From Acidobacteria bacterium RIFCSPLOWO2_12_FULL_68_19 (GTDB taxonomy: Bacteria > Acidobacteriota > Vicinamibacteria > Vicinamibacterales > UBA2999), in assembly GCA_001767525.1 (NCBI GenBank), contig MELF01000013.1, forward strand, positions 18,278 through 82,277: 64,000 nucleotides of DNA, given 5' to 3'. Each line of letters opens with the position of its first letter. Position 1 is the stretch's first letter. A program made the translations under genes and the position numbers. A model generated the notes under the pieces. The model made no database searches. It saw nothing but the letters and a program-made list of their open reading frames with translations, and had not been told where the DNA came from. This document shows positions 1 to 8,062 of the stretch, one piece after another.

Positions 1-304
1 CGGTGCGAGGGTGCGTCCGAGGGTGCGATGGTGCGACGGTGCCCCCGGAGGGTGCGACGGTGCGAGGTGCGACGGTGCGAGGGTGCGTCCGAGGGTGCGA
101 GGGTGCGACGGTGCCCCGGAGGGTGCGACGGTGCGACGGTGTCTTGGAGATGTGCGACCCGAGCCGCGCGGGCCTGCCCCGCATCACGCGCCGACGACAA
201 GAGGAAGCTCTCTGTGCCTCGGTGTCTCGGTGGTTCGTGATCGAGCATAGGCGCCGGCCACGGGTGCGAGAGTGCGAGGTGCGAGGGCGCGACGGTGGCC
301 CGCC
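1..304. repeat. Family A octamer array with an embedded family C motif
   Basis: The window opens inside a tandem array of 8-nt units of the GGTGCGAC/GGTGCGAG type, broken now and then by a GTCC step. Around positions 205-248 a family C motif (CTCTGTGCCTCGGTG, then a stretch resembling GGTTCGTGATCGA) interrupts it, and family A resumes to about 298. Every frame translates to low-complexity peptide, so the short open frames here are not genes. The left end is beyond the window. The array lies directly downstream of the broken mazF gene. Confidence 0.85.
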
Positions 305-315
305 CCTCGACCGGC

Positions 316-652
316 TCATCCCAGGATTTCGTTCAGGCCGTCGACGACTCGAGCGACCTCCTCATCGGAGGCCCGACTGAGGCGGGCGCCGATCCGATCG
401 ATCGACAGTGTTCGGATCTGAGTGATCTTGATCCACGAACGTCTTGGTAGACCCGGGGCTGCGCTTTCGAGTGTCAGCGGGAAGCCCGCTCGGGGCTGCC
501 TGGCTCGTGAGCGCAACGGCGATCACCGTGCCGGAGCGTTCGTTGAACACGTCGTGGCTGAGGACCAGAACGGGACGTCGGCCGGCCTGCTCACGGCCGC
601 GAGCCGGATTGAGTTCAGCCCAGCGAATCTCGCCTCTCAGTACTCGGGCCAT
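316..652 (-). pseudogene. mazF: MazF/PemK-type toxin, frameshifted
   Basis: The N-terminal part (MARVLRGEIRWAELNP, then GRRPVLVLSHDVFNERSGTV) is a clear MazF/PemK endoribonuclease start. The C-terminal part, with the ITQIRTLSIDRI motif and ending in DGLNEILG, continues in a different frame. The switch falls at a run of three G on the plus strand (479-481). With two G the frame would read through SGLPLTLESAAPGLP and give one protein of about 111 residues, the usual MazF length. So there is a single-base insertion, either a real inactivating mutation or a sequencing error in a short homopolymer. MazF toxins cleave mRNA and are silenced by a co-encoded antitoxin. Here the antitoxin is also damaged. 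Confidence 0.75.
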
Positions 653-714
653 CCGGCCGCGTCTTCAGCCATGCCTTCGTCGGCCAGGCGCTGTTCCTCG
701 CGGGCTCTGATCAC
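637..714 (-). pseudogene. Remnant of MazF-associated antitoxin (C-terminus only)
   Basis: A 25-codon stretch rich in Glu, Asp and Ala (REEQRLADEGMAEDAAGWPEY) ends with a stop that overlaps the mazF start. This is the position and coupling expected of a ribbon-helix-helix antitoxin C-terminus. No DNA-binding N-terminus exists upstream, because the S23-type gene ends at 711 and occupies the space. The reading is that an insertion or rearrangement removed the promoter and the 5' part of the antitoxin gene. The family assignment rests on position and composition only. Confidence 0.4.
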
Positions 715-1085
715 TGCGGATGTGGACCTCGGAGATATTTCTGCAGCCGCGCCACGGCGCCGCAGGCGCGCTGAGCCAGCGACTCGAGTCTCCCGAAGTC
801 GGCCGGGTCGAGATACTGCCGATCGACGGCGTCCTGCAGGTGGTTCTGGCATTCCATCAGTGACCCCCGGGCGACATCGAGGAACTGGGCGAAGTCGCGG
901 TGGGTGCGCCGGCCGAATCCCTCCGCGATATTGCGCGGGCCCGACGCGGCGGCGTGCATCAATTGCTCCCGGAACCGCACGTCCCCTCGGACCATCGGCG
1001 AGTCCGCCACGCGGTAGACGGCGAGTTTCAGCTCGTGCGCCAGTTGCCAGCAGGTCAGTTCGCGAAAGTGTGTCGCCCCGGCCAT
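711..1085 (-). CDS. S23/Avd-like four-helix-bundle protein
   Basis: A 124-residue protein with the hallmarks of the S23 (23S rRNA intervening-sequence) four-helix-bundle family: an opening F-x-E-L-x-x-W-Q-L-A motif, a central R-N-I-A-E-G-F-G-R motif and a D-F-x-Q-F-L-x-x-A-R-G-S-L-x-E helix. ATG at 1085 was chosen because upstream codons read into non-family sequence. These proteins form small pentameric helical bundles. Related Avd proteins assist reverse transcriptases in diversity-generating retroelements, but there is no reverse transcriptase and no rRNA gene in this window. The gene sits among repeats and abuts a broken toxin-antitoxin locus. A second, divergent copy lies at 24107-24550. 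Confidence 0.85.
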   Translation of the reverse strand: MAGATHFRELTCWQLAHELKLAVYRVADSPMVRGDVRFREQLMHAAASGPRNIAEGFGRRTHRDFAQFLDVARGSLMECQNHLQDAVDRQYLDPADFGRLESLAQRACGAVARLQKYLRGPHPQ

Positions 1086-1160
1086 GCCGGTCCGCGATGC
1101 ACACGGTGCGCCAGGGCACAGTCCACGCCAAACGCCCCATTCGCTCGCCGAGTACGACGT

Positions 1161-1196
1161 TTGTGCCACCGCCAGGCCGGTGCGCCGGTGGCACAA
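1161..1196. repeat. Hairpin upstream of S23-like gene
   Basis: An 11-nt inverted repeat, TTGTGCCACCG and CGGTGGCACAA, is separated by a 14-nt G+C-rich loop. It lies about 75 nt upstream of the S23-like start. It could be a regulatory hairpin in the leader or the edge of a small element. Nothing else supports a role. Confidence 0.45.
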
Positions 1197-1199
1197 TCT

Positions 1200-1552
1200 G
1201 CTGCCCCCTCGATCACGAACCACCGAGACACCGAGGCACCGAGGATTTCTCTAACCTCGATTATTCACGAACGCGTCGTTCACACTGCTGGGTTCTCCCT
1301 TCTCCGTTCGGGTTCCGGTTCGGTGCTGCCGTTCGCCGTTCCCCTTCGAGCCGGGTCGAGGGAACGTGAACACGAACCAAGCACCGTGCACCGAGAAGCG
1401 TGAACGACTGATTCATGAAGAGTGCGGGTCAAGGCATCCTCGCACCGTCGCACCACCGCACTGTCCGAGGCACCGTCGCACCGTCGCACCGTCGGACGCA
1501 CCCTCGCACCGTCGCACCTCGCACCGTCGCACCTTCGTACTGTCCGGCGCGT
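1200..1552. repeat. Composite repeat block: C motif, B element, A array
   Basis: Three modules follow one another. A family C motif (CACCGAGACACCGAGGCACC) lies at about 1220-1245. A family B element is bounded by GTTCACACTGCT (1278-1289) and AGAAGCGTGAAC (1394-1405). A family A array of CGCACCGTCGCACC type runs from about 1438 to the end of the transporter gene. The B element here lacks the nested palindrome found in the two copies around glgC, but shares their outer sequence, so it looks like the short or empty form. No gene is supported. Confidence 0.8.
1278..1405. mobile_element. Family B element, short form (128 bp)
   Basis: Terminal inverted repeats GTTCACACTGCT and AGAAGCGTGAAC match at 10 of 12 positions. 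The interior consists of GTTCGGGTTCC-type heptamers on the left and GAACACGAACC-type heptamers on the right, so the whole can fold into a long hairpin. Outside the right end is ATTCATGAAGAGTGCGGGTC, the same flank seen beside the copies at 11295-11660 and 13334-13483. There is no open frame. It is a candidate non-autonomous element. Confidence 0.55.
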
Positions 1553-2896
1553 CTAGTCCGGCAGCTCCGCCCGTTCCGGCTCGGGCAGCCAGCGGCTCGC
1601 CACCACTCCGATGACGTAGGCGGTGGTGCCGACGAGCGCCGAGGCGTAGGCGAGCCGTTCGGGGAGCGAGGCGCCGGGCATCGAGGCCACGAGGTTGACC
1701 GTGACGAGCGCCGCCATCGTCCCGAGCATCCGGCCGCCGACGTTGGCCGCGAAGCTCTCGCCGGTGCCGCGCAGGTGCGTCGGGTAGACGCGGGGCAGGT
1801 AGTTCCCCCAGAAGCTGAACTGGGAGATCGTCGCCATGCCGACGAGGAAGATCCCCCACTGCGCGAGCGGCAACCCGACGGTCGGCGTCAACAGGAAGAC
1901 GAGGGGCAGACAGATCAACCCCGGGATCTGGAACGCCCAGAGCAGCCGGCGCCGCCCGACGATGATCGCGGCGAGGTACGCGAGCAGGATCCGCCCGGCG
2001 AGGCCGCCGAACTCCTGGAACGACTGCACACCGCTGATCGTCTGCTCCTGGGCGACGCGCGGCAGCTGCTGCAGCTCGGCGAGGCCGGGCACGATGCGCG
2101 GCATCTGCTGGATGGCGCCGAAGGCGGCCGCATAGCCGCACGCCATCATGACGGTGGTGACGATCGTCGTGCGGCGGAACTCGGGCGCGAAGAGCGCCGC
2201 GAAGCTCGGGCGCCGCAGCGTGCCGGCGAGCTTCTTCTGCCGCCACGTGGGCGACTCGGGGAGGAACGGCCGAATCAGGATGAGCGGGATGGCGGGAATC
2301 AGGCCCGAGATGAGCGTGTAGCGCCACGCCTCGTGGCCGCCCCGCACGATCGGCAGCGACTCGGCGTTGGTGACGATGAGGTAGTAGGCGCCGGTCGCCA
2401 TGAGGCCGCCAACCGAGCCGAACGCCTGCGTGTAGCCGACGACGTGCTCGCGCTGCCGGGGATCGGGGAAGAGCTCCGAGAGCCAGGCGACGGCGGCGAC
2501 AAACTCCACGCAGACGCCGATGAACGTGCAGCAGCGCCAGAATAGCAGCCACTGCACCGAGGTGGCGTAGCCGGCGGCCATCGCGGAAAAGCCGTAGAGC
2601 AGGATGCTCCAGACGAGCACGCGCCGGCGGCCGAACAGATCGGTGAGGTAGCCGCCGAGCAGCCCGAAGCCGCCGCCGGCCACCGCCGGAATGTACTGCA
2701 GCGTGCCGACCCACGCGTTGACCTCGGGGCTGTTGGGCGCCACCGCGAGCAGATCGGCGAGCGCGGGCCGGACGATGAGCGGCAGCATCAGCAGCTCGTA
2801 GGAGTCGAACGCGAAGCCGAGCGCCGCGATGCCGCAGATGAGCCACTGGATCGGCGTGAGCGGCGGCGCCGCGGCGCGGGGTTGCGCGATCGTCAC
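1553..2896 (-). CDS. MFS transporter (sugar/metabolite porter-like)
   Basis: A major facilitator superfamily protein of about 447 residues with some 12 hydrophobic segments. The loop between helices 2 and 3 carries the MFS signature (GGYLTDLFGRRRVL), and the mid-loop reads PESPTWRQKK, as in sugar and metabolite:H+ symporters. The GTG at 2896 is preferred over the upstream ATG because GAGG lies 5 nt before it, and the longer start would run into the divergent gene. A TATAGT box about 28 nt upstream fits a short leader. The substrate cannot be read from sequence. The neighbouring divergent operon makes an acyl-activating enzyme and a reductase, so a link to that product is possible. Its 3' end runs straight into a family A array. 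Confidence 0.85.
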   Translation of the reverse strand: MTIAQPRAAAPPLTPIQWLICGIAALGFAFDSYELLMLPLIVRPALADLLAVAPNSPEVNAWVGTLQYIPAVAGGGFGLLGGYLTDLFGRRRVLVWSILLYGFSAMAAGYATSVQWLLFWRCCTFIGVCVEFVAAVAWLSELFPDPRQREHVVGYTQAFGSVGGLMATGAYYLIVTNAESLPIVRGGHEAWRYTLISGLIPAIPLILIRPFLPESPTWRQKKLAGTLRRPSFAALFAPEFRRTTIVTTVMMACGYAAAFGAIQQMPRIVPGLAELQQLPRVAQEQTISGVQSFQEFGGLAGRILLAYLAAIIVGRRRLLWAFQIPGLICLPLVFLLTPTVGLPLAQWGIFLVGMATISQFSFWGNYLPRVYPTHLRGTGESFAANVGGRMLGTMAALVTVNLVASMPGASLPERLAYASALVGTTAYVIGVVASRWLPEPERAELPD

Positions 2897-2923
2897 GAGT
2901 GCCTCGAAGACATGGCGTGCGAC

Positions 2924-2929
2924 TATACT
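2924..2929. promoter_or_regulatory. Possible shared -10 element between divergent genes
   Basis: TATACT on the plus strand (TATAGT on the minus strand) lies 14 nt before the ligase-like ATG and about 28 nt before the transporter GTG. It is near-palindromic and could serve either direction. No good -35 hexamer is seen on either side, so the call is weak. Confidence 0.35.
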
Positions 2930-2943
2930 ACGTGTCGCAACGC

Positions 2944-4056
2944 ATGCAGGTTTACCCATCACCGCCGGTGGCGCCGATCGAACGGGTCGCGCAGGCGCGC
3001 GCCGGGCTCGACGCGTGGGTTCGCGAAGTGGTCGACTGGCATTTCGATCCCGCCAGCGGCTGCCGGTTCTGGCTCGAACGGGCGCGGACGCTCGGGTGGG
3101 ATCCGCGGCGGGAGATCGCGGGGTTCGGCGATCTGCGCCGGTTCGGCCAGTTCGAGGACGCGTGGCTGCGCGGCGGCCCCGTCGAGCGCTTTGTGCCGCG
3201 CGGGCTCGCCGGCAAGCCGGTCTTCGTGTTCGAGACGGGCGGCACGACCGGCATCCCGAAGACGCGCATCAACGTGGACGACTTCCGGGTGGACTACGAG
3301 CTGTTCAGCGCGACGCTCCCCGACGAGCACTTCCCCAGGGGGGCGAACTGGCTGATGCTCGGCCCCTCGGGGCCGCGCCGGCTGCGGCTGGCGGTGGAGC
3401 ATCTCGCGCAGTACCGCGGCGGCATCTGCTTCTCGGTCGATCTGGATCCGCGCTGGGTCATCAAGCTGATTCAGAAGGGATGGTCCGAGCAGCTGCAGGC
3501 CTACAAGGACCACGTCATCGACCAGGCGGTCACGACGCTCTCGGCCAACCACGACATCCGCTGTCTGTTCACCACGCCCAAGCTGCTCGAGGCGCTCGCC
3601 CTGCGGCTCGAGTCGATGGGGACGACGATCCGCAAGGCAGGGATCACGGGCATCTTCTCGGGGGGCACCGAGTTCACGCCGCAGTGGAACCGGTTCGCCC
3701 ACGAGGAGCTGCTCGACGGCGCCTACATGACGCCGACCTACGGCAACACGCTCATGGGCCTGGCCGGGAGCGCGCCGTCGGGGCCGCACAACCTCTACAA
3801 GATCACCTACTACGCGCCCCAGCCGCGGGCGGTCATCGAGGTGGTCGGCTTCGACGACCCGGACCGCCTCGTCGAGTACGGCGGCGCCGGGCGCGTCCGG
3901 CTGACGACGCTGACGAAGGAGTTCTTCATGCCGGGCTTCCTCGAGCGCGACGAAGGGGAGCGCGAGCCGCCTTGCGAGCAGTACCCGTGGGACGGGGTGA
4001 GCGGCGTGCGGCCGTACCACGCGTTTGCGGCCACGACCACCGTCGGGGTCTATTGA
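2944..4056 (+). CDS. LuxE-like / AMP-dependent acyl-activating enzyme
   Basis: A 370-residue member of the adenylate-forming superfamily. The phosphate-binding loop reads FETGGTTGIPKTR (near residue 95), the variant used by LuxE acyl-protein synthetases and phenazine-biosynthesis-type ligases. Later motifs GIFSGGTEFTPQW and TPTYGNTLMG match the adenine-binding region. Family knowledge says it activates a carboxylic acid as an acyl-adenylate and passes it to a thiol. The ALDH/LuxC-like reductase encoded just downstream could reduce that acyl thioester to an aldehyde, so the pair may act as a two-part carboxylic acid reductase. ATG at 2944 is chosen over 2899 because of the -10-like TATACT just upstream. 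The substrate is unknown. Confidence 0.75.
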   Translation: MQVYPSPPVAPIERVAQARAGLDAWVREVVDWHFDPASGCRFWLERARTLGWDPRREIAGFGDLRRFGQFEDAWLRGGPVERFVPRGLAGKPVFVFETGGTTGIPKTRINVDDFRVDYELFSATLPDEHFPRGANWLMLGPSGPRRLRLAVEHLAQYRGGICFSVDLDPRWVIKLIQKGWSEQLQAYKDHVIDQAVTTLSANHDIRCLFTTPKLLEALALRLESMGTTIRKAGITGIFSGGTEFTPQWNRFAHEELLDGAYMTPTYGNTLMGLAGSAPSGPHNLYKITYYAPQPRAVIEVVGFDDPDRLVEYGGAGRVRLTTLTKEFFMPGFLERDEGEREPPCEQYPWDGVSGVRPYHAFAATTTVGVY

Positions 4057-4065
4057 TGCTGTGGT

Positions 4066-4152
4066 CCTCCCTCACGGAACACCGAGACACTGAGACGCCG
4101 AGAACGATCCATCGACGTGGTCTCGGTGCCTCGGTGCCTCGGTGTTCCGTCG
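4066..4152. repeat. Family C hairpin
   Basis: A long inverted repeat with arms of 8-nt CACCGAGA/CACTGAGA/CGCCGAGA units and the complementary CTCGGTGC units, ending in GGAACACCGAG and CTCGGTGTTCC. It fills the gap between the ligase-like and reductase-like genes. The downstream ribosome binding site (GGGAG at 4152-4156) starts exactly where the repeat ends. It may insulate or attenuate between the two genes. Confidence 0.8.
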
Positions 4153-4159
4153 GGAGCGC

Positions 4160-5599
4160 GTGAATTCTCCGATGCTTACGCTTCCCGTCCTTCGCTGGGG
4201 CGAGCCGTATGAGAGCCTCGAGGCCGACGAGGTGGTGCACTTCGCCACCGGCGAGCCGATCGCCCGGGTGAGCCGCGCGAGCGGCGGCCTCATCCAGCGC
4301 GACCTGCGGAAGGCGGCGCGGGCGCGGGCGGCGCTCTGCGCCATCCCGATCGACGAACTCATCGCGCGCGCCGGCCGGGCCGGCGAGCTGTACATGCACG
4401 CGACGCTCCCGATGGGCGACCGCACCCAGTCGCCCGACGCGTTCGTCCACGCCCAGTCGGCGAGCACGGGGCTGCCCGAGCGGATGTGCCGCGCCAACAT
4501 GAAGAAGAACGCCTTCGTGCTGGCCGAGATGCGGCGCATTCTCACCGCGCTCACCCGGGGGCTCGACTTCGACGTGCTGACGCGCGGGCACGGCGAGGAG
4601 CGGCAGGTGCCGGTGAGCTACCAGGCGCAGAGTCCGGTGCTCGGGCTCGTGCTGCCGTCGAACTCGCCGGGCGTCCACACGCTCTGGATGCCGATCGTCC
4701 CGCTGCAGGTCGGTCTCGTGCTCAAGCCGGGCCCGCAGGAGCCGTGGACGCCCTACCGGATGGCGGCGGCCTTCTTCGAGGCGGGCATTCCGCGCGAGGC
4801 GATCGCGATCTATCCGGGCCAGGCCGAGGTGGGCGCGGCGGTCGTCGACAGTTGCCCGCGCAGCCTCGTCTTTGGCGGGCAGGCGACCGTCGACCGCTAC
4901 CGCGGCAACCCGCGCGTGCAGGCGCACGGGCCGGGGTTCTCGAAGATCCTGATCGGCGACGACCAGGTGGACGACTGGGAGCGCCATCTCGACGTGATGG
5001 TCGAGAGCGTCTTCGCCAACAGCGGCCGGAGCTGCATCAACTGCTCCGGGATCTGGGCGAGCCGGCACACCAAGGCGATCGCCGACGCCATCGCCCGGCG
5101 CCTGGCCGGGGTGCGGCCGCTCCCGCCGGAGCACCCGGAGGCGGCGCTGGCGGCCTTCACGGTGCCCGGGGTCGCCGAGGCGATCTCGGCGGCAATCGAT
5201 CGCGATACGCAGGCGCCCGGCGTGACCGACCTCACGGCGGCCCACCGCGAGGGGAGCCGTCTGGTGACCGAGGGGCGCGCCGCCTACCTGCTGCCGACGG
5301 TCCTCCACGCCTCGTCGCCAGGTGCCGCCGTCGCCACGCAGGAGTACATGTTTCCGTTCGTGACGGTCGTCGAGTGCCCCCAGGCGAAGATGCTCGAGGC
5401 GATTGGCCCGACGCTGGTGTGCACGGCGATCACGTGCCAGGAGGAGTTCCGGCGGCAGCTCCTCGACGCGGTGCACATCGATCGCCTGAACCTGGGCCCG
5501 GTGCCGACTACCCAGCTCAACTGGCTCCAGCCGCACGAAGGGAACATCGTCGACTTCCTGTTCCGGGCGCGGGCGTTCCAGAGCGCGCCGCTCGCGTGA
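4160..5599 (+). CDS. LuxC-like acyl-CoA reductase / aldehyde dehydrogenase superfamily
   Basis: A 479-residue ALDH-superfamily protein. The catalytic cysteine region reads NSGRSCINCSG, and the C-terminal part (EYMFPFVTVVEC) resembles the E-x-F-x-P motif that binds the nicotinamide. The overall length and the YPGQAEVG and GFSKILIG segments fit acyl-CoA reductase/LuxC-like members rather than classic NAD aldehyde dehydrogenases. It would reduce a thioester to an aldehyde with NAD(P)H, taking substrate from the ligase-like enzyme encoded upstream. GTG at 4160 is chosen because GGGAG lies just before it. The GTG at 4142 sits inside the family C repeat. Confidence 0.75.
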   Translation: MNSPMLTLPVLRWGEPYESLEADEVVHFATGEPIARVSRASGGLIQRDLRKAARARAALCAIPIDELIARAGRAGELYMHATLPMGDRTQSPDAFVHAQSASTGLPERMCRANMKKNAFVLAEMRRILTALTRGLDFDVLTRGHGEERQVPVSYQAQSPVLGLVLPSNSPGVHTLWMPIVPLQVGLVLKPGPQEPWTPYRMAAAFFEAGIPREAIAIYPGQAEVGAAVVDSCPRSLVFGGQATVDRYRGNPRVQAHGPGFSKILIGDDQVDDWERHLDVMVESVFANSGRSCINCSGIWASRHTKAIADAIARRLAGVRPLPPEHPEAALAAFTVPGVAEAISAAIDRDTQAPGVTDLTAAHREGSRLVTEGRAAYLLPTVLHASSPGAAVATQEYMFPFVTVVECPQAKMLEAIGPTLVCTAITCQEEFRRQLLDAVHIDRLNLGPVPTTQLNWLQPHEGNIVDFLFRARAFQSAPLA

Positions 5600-6051
5600 G
5601 TCCTCCGCTGCGAGGCGTGGCATGCCCTGCGTAATCGCGCCTCGGCGCGTCGCGGCGCCTGTCTGCGGGTGCCACGGCGGAGGCTCGCCTCGCGCGTGCG
5701 CTGACTGCGGTCCAGCTCCGGAGCTCGCTTGGGTTGCGCATTGTTCAGCGGGACTGACGCTGCGATCCGCACGTCAGTGTGGCTGGGAGGGGCCCCGCTG
5801 AGAAATGGCAACCCGCGTGAGATCCGGGCTTCCGAGATCGCCCCGTCGTTCCCCCCGCGGGGCGCGAGCGGGTGGCGCCGGGTGGGGCCGCCCCAGCCGC
5901 CGCGCAGGCGCCTCATCCGTGACCAGGTCTTTGGCGCCGAGGACGGCTGGGGCAACCCGGCGACAGGACCCGCCGCGCCAGTCCTCGACCCAAATGAACT
6001 TCGGAGTAGCTCCGGACACGCGGCGCCTCGTGCCACCGCTGAGATAGCCCC
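5600..6051. other. Intergenic, no supported gene
   Basis: About 450 nt of G+C-rich sequence between the reductase-like and glycosyltransferase genes. Open frames on both strands (for example minus 5774-6019) are Arg/Pro/Gly-rich and show no family motif. A promoter for the glycosyltransferase probably lies here, but no convincing -35/-10 pair is visible. None of the window's repeat families is present. Confidence 0.5.
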
Positions 6052-7410
6052 ATGCGCATCCTGCAGATCACGGCGGGCGCCGCGGGGATGTACTGCGGGA
6101 GCTGCACCCGCGACAACGCGCTCGCCCGGGAGCTGCTCCGGCGGGGGCACGAGGTGACGCTCGTGCCGGTGTACACGCCGACGCGGCCGGACGAGCCGAA
6201 CGTCAGCCGCGACCGGGTGCTCTTCGGCGGCATCAGCGTCTACCTCCAGCAGCACGTGCCGCTCTTCCGGAAGACGCCGCGACTGCTCGATCGGCTCTGG
6301 GACTCGCCGCGGGTGATCCGCGCCGTCGCCGGGCGCGCCGTCTCCACCGACGCGCGCCTGCTGGGCGATCTGACGATCTCGATGCTCCAGGGCGAGCACG
6401 GCGTGCTGCGCAAGGAGTTCGAGAAGCTCGTGGAGTGGACCGGCGGCGAGCCGCCGCCCGACGTCATCGACCTGCCGAACTCGCTGCTCATCGCGCTGGC
6501 CACGCCGCTCAGGCGCGTGTTCGGCCGTCCGGTCTGCTGCACGCTGCAGGGGGAAGAGCTGTTCCTCGACGGCCTGCTGCCGCCGTACCGCGAGCGGGCG
6601 CTGGCGCTCATCCGCCGGCAGGTGCCGGCGATCGACCGGTTCGAGGCGGTCAGCGACCACTGCGCGCGCTTCATGTCGTCGTATCTCGAGATTCCGCCGT
6701 CACAGATCTCCGTGGTGCCGCTGGGGATTTCTCTCGACGGGTACACGCGGCGAGACCTCGAACAGGGATCCTCGGATCCCGCATTCACCGTCGGGTACTT
6801 CGCCCGGGTGGCGCCCGAGAAGGGGCTGCACGTGCTGGCCGAGGCGTACATCCGGCTGCGCCGCCGGACGAGCGGGAGGCCGATGCGGCTGGAGGCGGCC
6901 GGCTACCTGGCGCGCGCCAGCCAGCCGTACTTGGATGACGTGCGGCGGAGGCTCGGGACGGCCGGCCTGGGCCACGAGTTCACGTATCGCGGCGAGGTCG
7001 ACCGCCAGGGGAAGCTCGCGTTCCTTCGCGGTCTCGACGTGCTGTCGGTGCCGGCCACCTATGACGAGCCGAAAGGGATGTTCGTGCTCGAGGCGATGGC
7101 GAGCGGCGTGCCGGTGGTCCAGCCGCGCCGCGGCGCCTTCACCGAGATGGTCGAGCGCACCGGCGGTGGTCTGCTCGTCGACGCCGATAGTCCCGACGCG
7201 CTGGCCGACGGCCTCTTCCAGATGGCCACCGCGCCGGCCCTGCGGGCGACGCTGGCGGAGCGCGCCGTCGCCGGCGTGCGCGCCGCCTACACGATCGCCC
7301 ACTCCGCCGACCGGCTGCTCGAGGGGTATGGCGAAGTCGTCGGGGGCAACGGGGCCGGGGGACGAGGGACGAGGGAGCAGGGGCGTCATGCTGCAGGTGT
7401 CCCGGGTTAG
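6052..7410 (+). CDS. Glycosyltransferase family 4 (GT-B fold)
   Basis: A 452-residue GT-B glycosyltransferase. The N-terminal acceptor domain begins MRILQITAGAAGMYCGSCTRDN, with the glycine-rich loop after strand one. The C-terminal nucleotide-sugar domain shows VGYFARVAPEKGLHVL, then FVLEAMASGVPVVQP with the E-x7-E motif of GT4 enzymes. It transfers a sugar from an activated donor to an unknown acceptor, probably at the cytoplasmic face of the membrane. The last 20 or so residues are low complexity (GGNGAGGRGTREQGR) and overlap the start of the next gene by 23 nt, so translation of the two is likely coupled. Confidence 0.88.
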   Translation: MRILQITAGAAGMYCGSCTRDNALARELLRRGHEVTLVPVYTPTRPDEPNVSRDRVLFGGISVYLQQHVPLFRKTPRLLDRLWDSPRVIRAVAGRAVSTDARLLGDLTISMLQGEHGVLRKEFEKLVEWTGGEPPPDVIDLPNSLLIALATPLRRVFGRPVCCTLQGEELFLDGLLPPYRERALALIRRQVPAIDRFEAVSDHCARFMSSYLEIPPSQISVVPLGISLDGYTRRDLEQGSSDPAFTVGYFARVAPEKGLHVLAEAYIRLRRRTSGRPMRLEAAGYLARASQPYLDDVRRRLGTAGLGHEFTYRGEVDRQGKLAFLRGLDVLSVPATYDEPKGMFVLEAMASGVPVVQPRRGAFTEMVERTGGGLLVDADSPDALADGLFQMATAPALRATLAERAVAGVRAAYTIAHSADRLLEGYGEVVGGNGAGGRGTREQGRHAAGVPG

Positions 7411-8059
7411 CAAGCAGTACGCGACGCCGCGCGGCCCGCTCGAGGTGCTGTCGGAGGTGACCTTCGCGCTCTCGCCCGGCGAGGCGGCGGCGATCACCGG
7501 TCCGTCCGGGAGCGGAAAGACGTCGCTGCTGTGCATCCTCGGCGCGCTCGATCCGCCCTCGTCCGGGACGGTGAGGCTCGACGGGCGCGACCCGTTCGCC
7601 CTCGACGCGGACCAGGCCGCCGCCTTTCGGAACGCCTCGATTGGCTTCGTGTTCCAGGACCACTGCCTGCTGCCGCAGTGCTCGGTGCTCGAAAACGTGC
7701 TGGTGCCGACGCTGGTCGGACGCGGCGCGCCGGACGAGGACATGGCGCGCGCGCGGACGCTCATCGAGCAGGTGGGGCTGGCCGATCGGGTCGATCATCG
7801 TCCGGCGGCGCTCTCGGGGGGCGAGAAGCAGCGCGTCGCCATCGCCCGGGCGCTCGTGGGCCAGCCGCGCCTGGTCCTCTGCGACGAGCCCACCGGGAAC
7901 CTCGATCAGCGGACCGCCTCGTCGATTGCCGCGCTGCTGCTCGATCTGCACCGGCGCCAGCAGAACATCCTGATCGTCGTCACCCACAGCGAGCGCCTCG
8001 CCGCGCAGTTTCCGAGACGGTTCGAGATCGTGGACAAACGACTGAGGACGGGGAGGTAG
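7388..8059 (+). CDS. LolD/MacB-type ABC transporter ATP-binding protein (orphan)
   Basis: A 223-residue ATPase with Walker A GPSGSGKTS, signature LSGGEKQRVAIARAL and Walker B LVLCDEPTGNLD. The GNLD ending is typical of the LolD/MacB/FtsE group, which work with FtsX-like permeases to move lipoproteins or peptides. The start overlaps the glycosyltransferase by 23 nt, with AGCAGGGG just upstream. No permease gene follows: the next 700 nt are repeats. Either its permease is encoded elsewhere, or the repeat block has split or replaced it. Confidence 0.88.
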   Translation: MLQVSRVSKQYATPRGPLEVLSEVTFALSPGEAAAITGPSGSGKTSLLCILGALDPPSSGTVRLDGRDPFALDADQAAAFRNASIGFVFQDHCLLPQCSVLENVLVPTLVGRGAPDEDMARARTLIEQVGLADRVDHRPAALSGGEKQRVAIARALVGQPRLVLCDEPTGNLDQRTASSIAALLLDLHRRQQNILIVVTHSERLAAQFPRRFEIVDKRLRTGR

Positions 8060-8062
8060 ACA

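Noticed and set aside
711-1085. 23S rRNA intervening sequence, because of the S23-type gene
   Set aside because: No 23S rRNA sequence flanks either S23-like gene in the window.
5774-6019. An 81-codon minus-strand frame upstream of the glycosyltransferase
   Set aside because: It is Arg/Pro-rich with no motif, has no ribosome binding site, and is compatible with chance in G+C-rich DNA.
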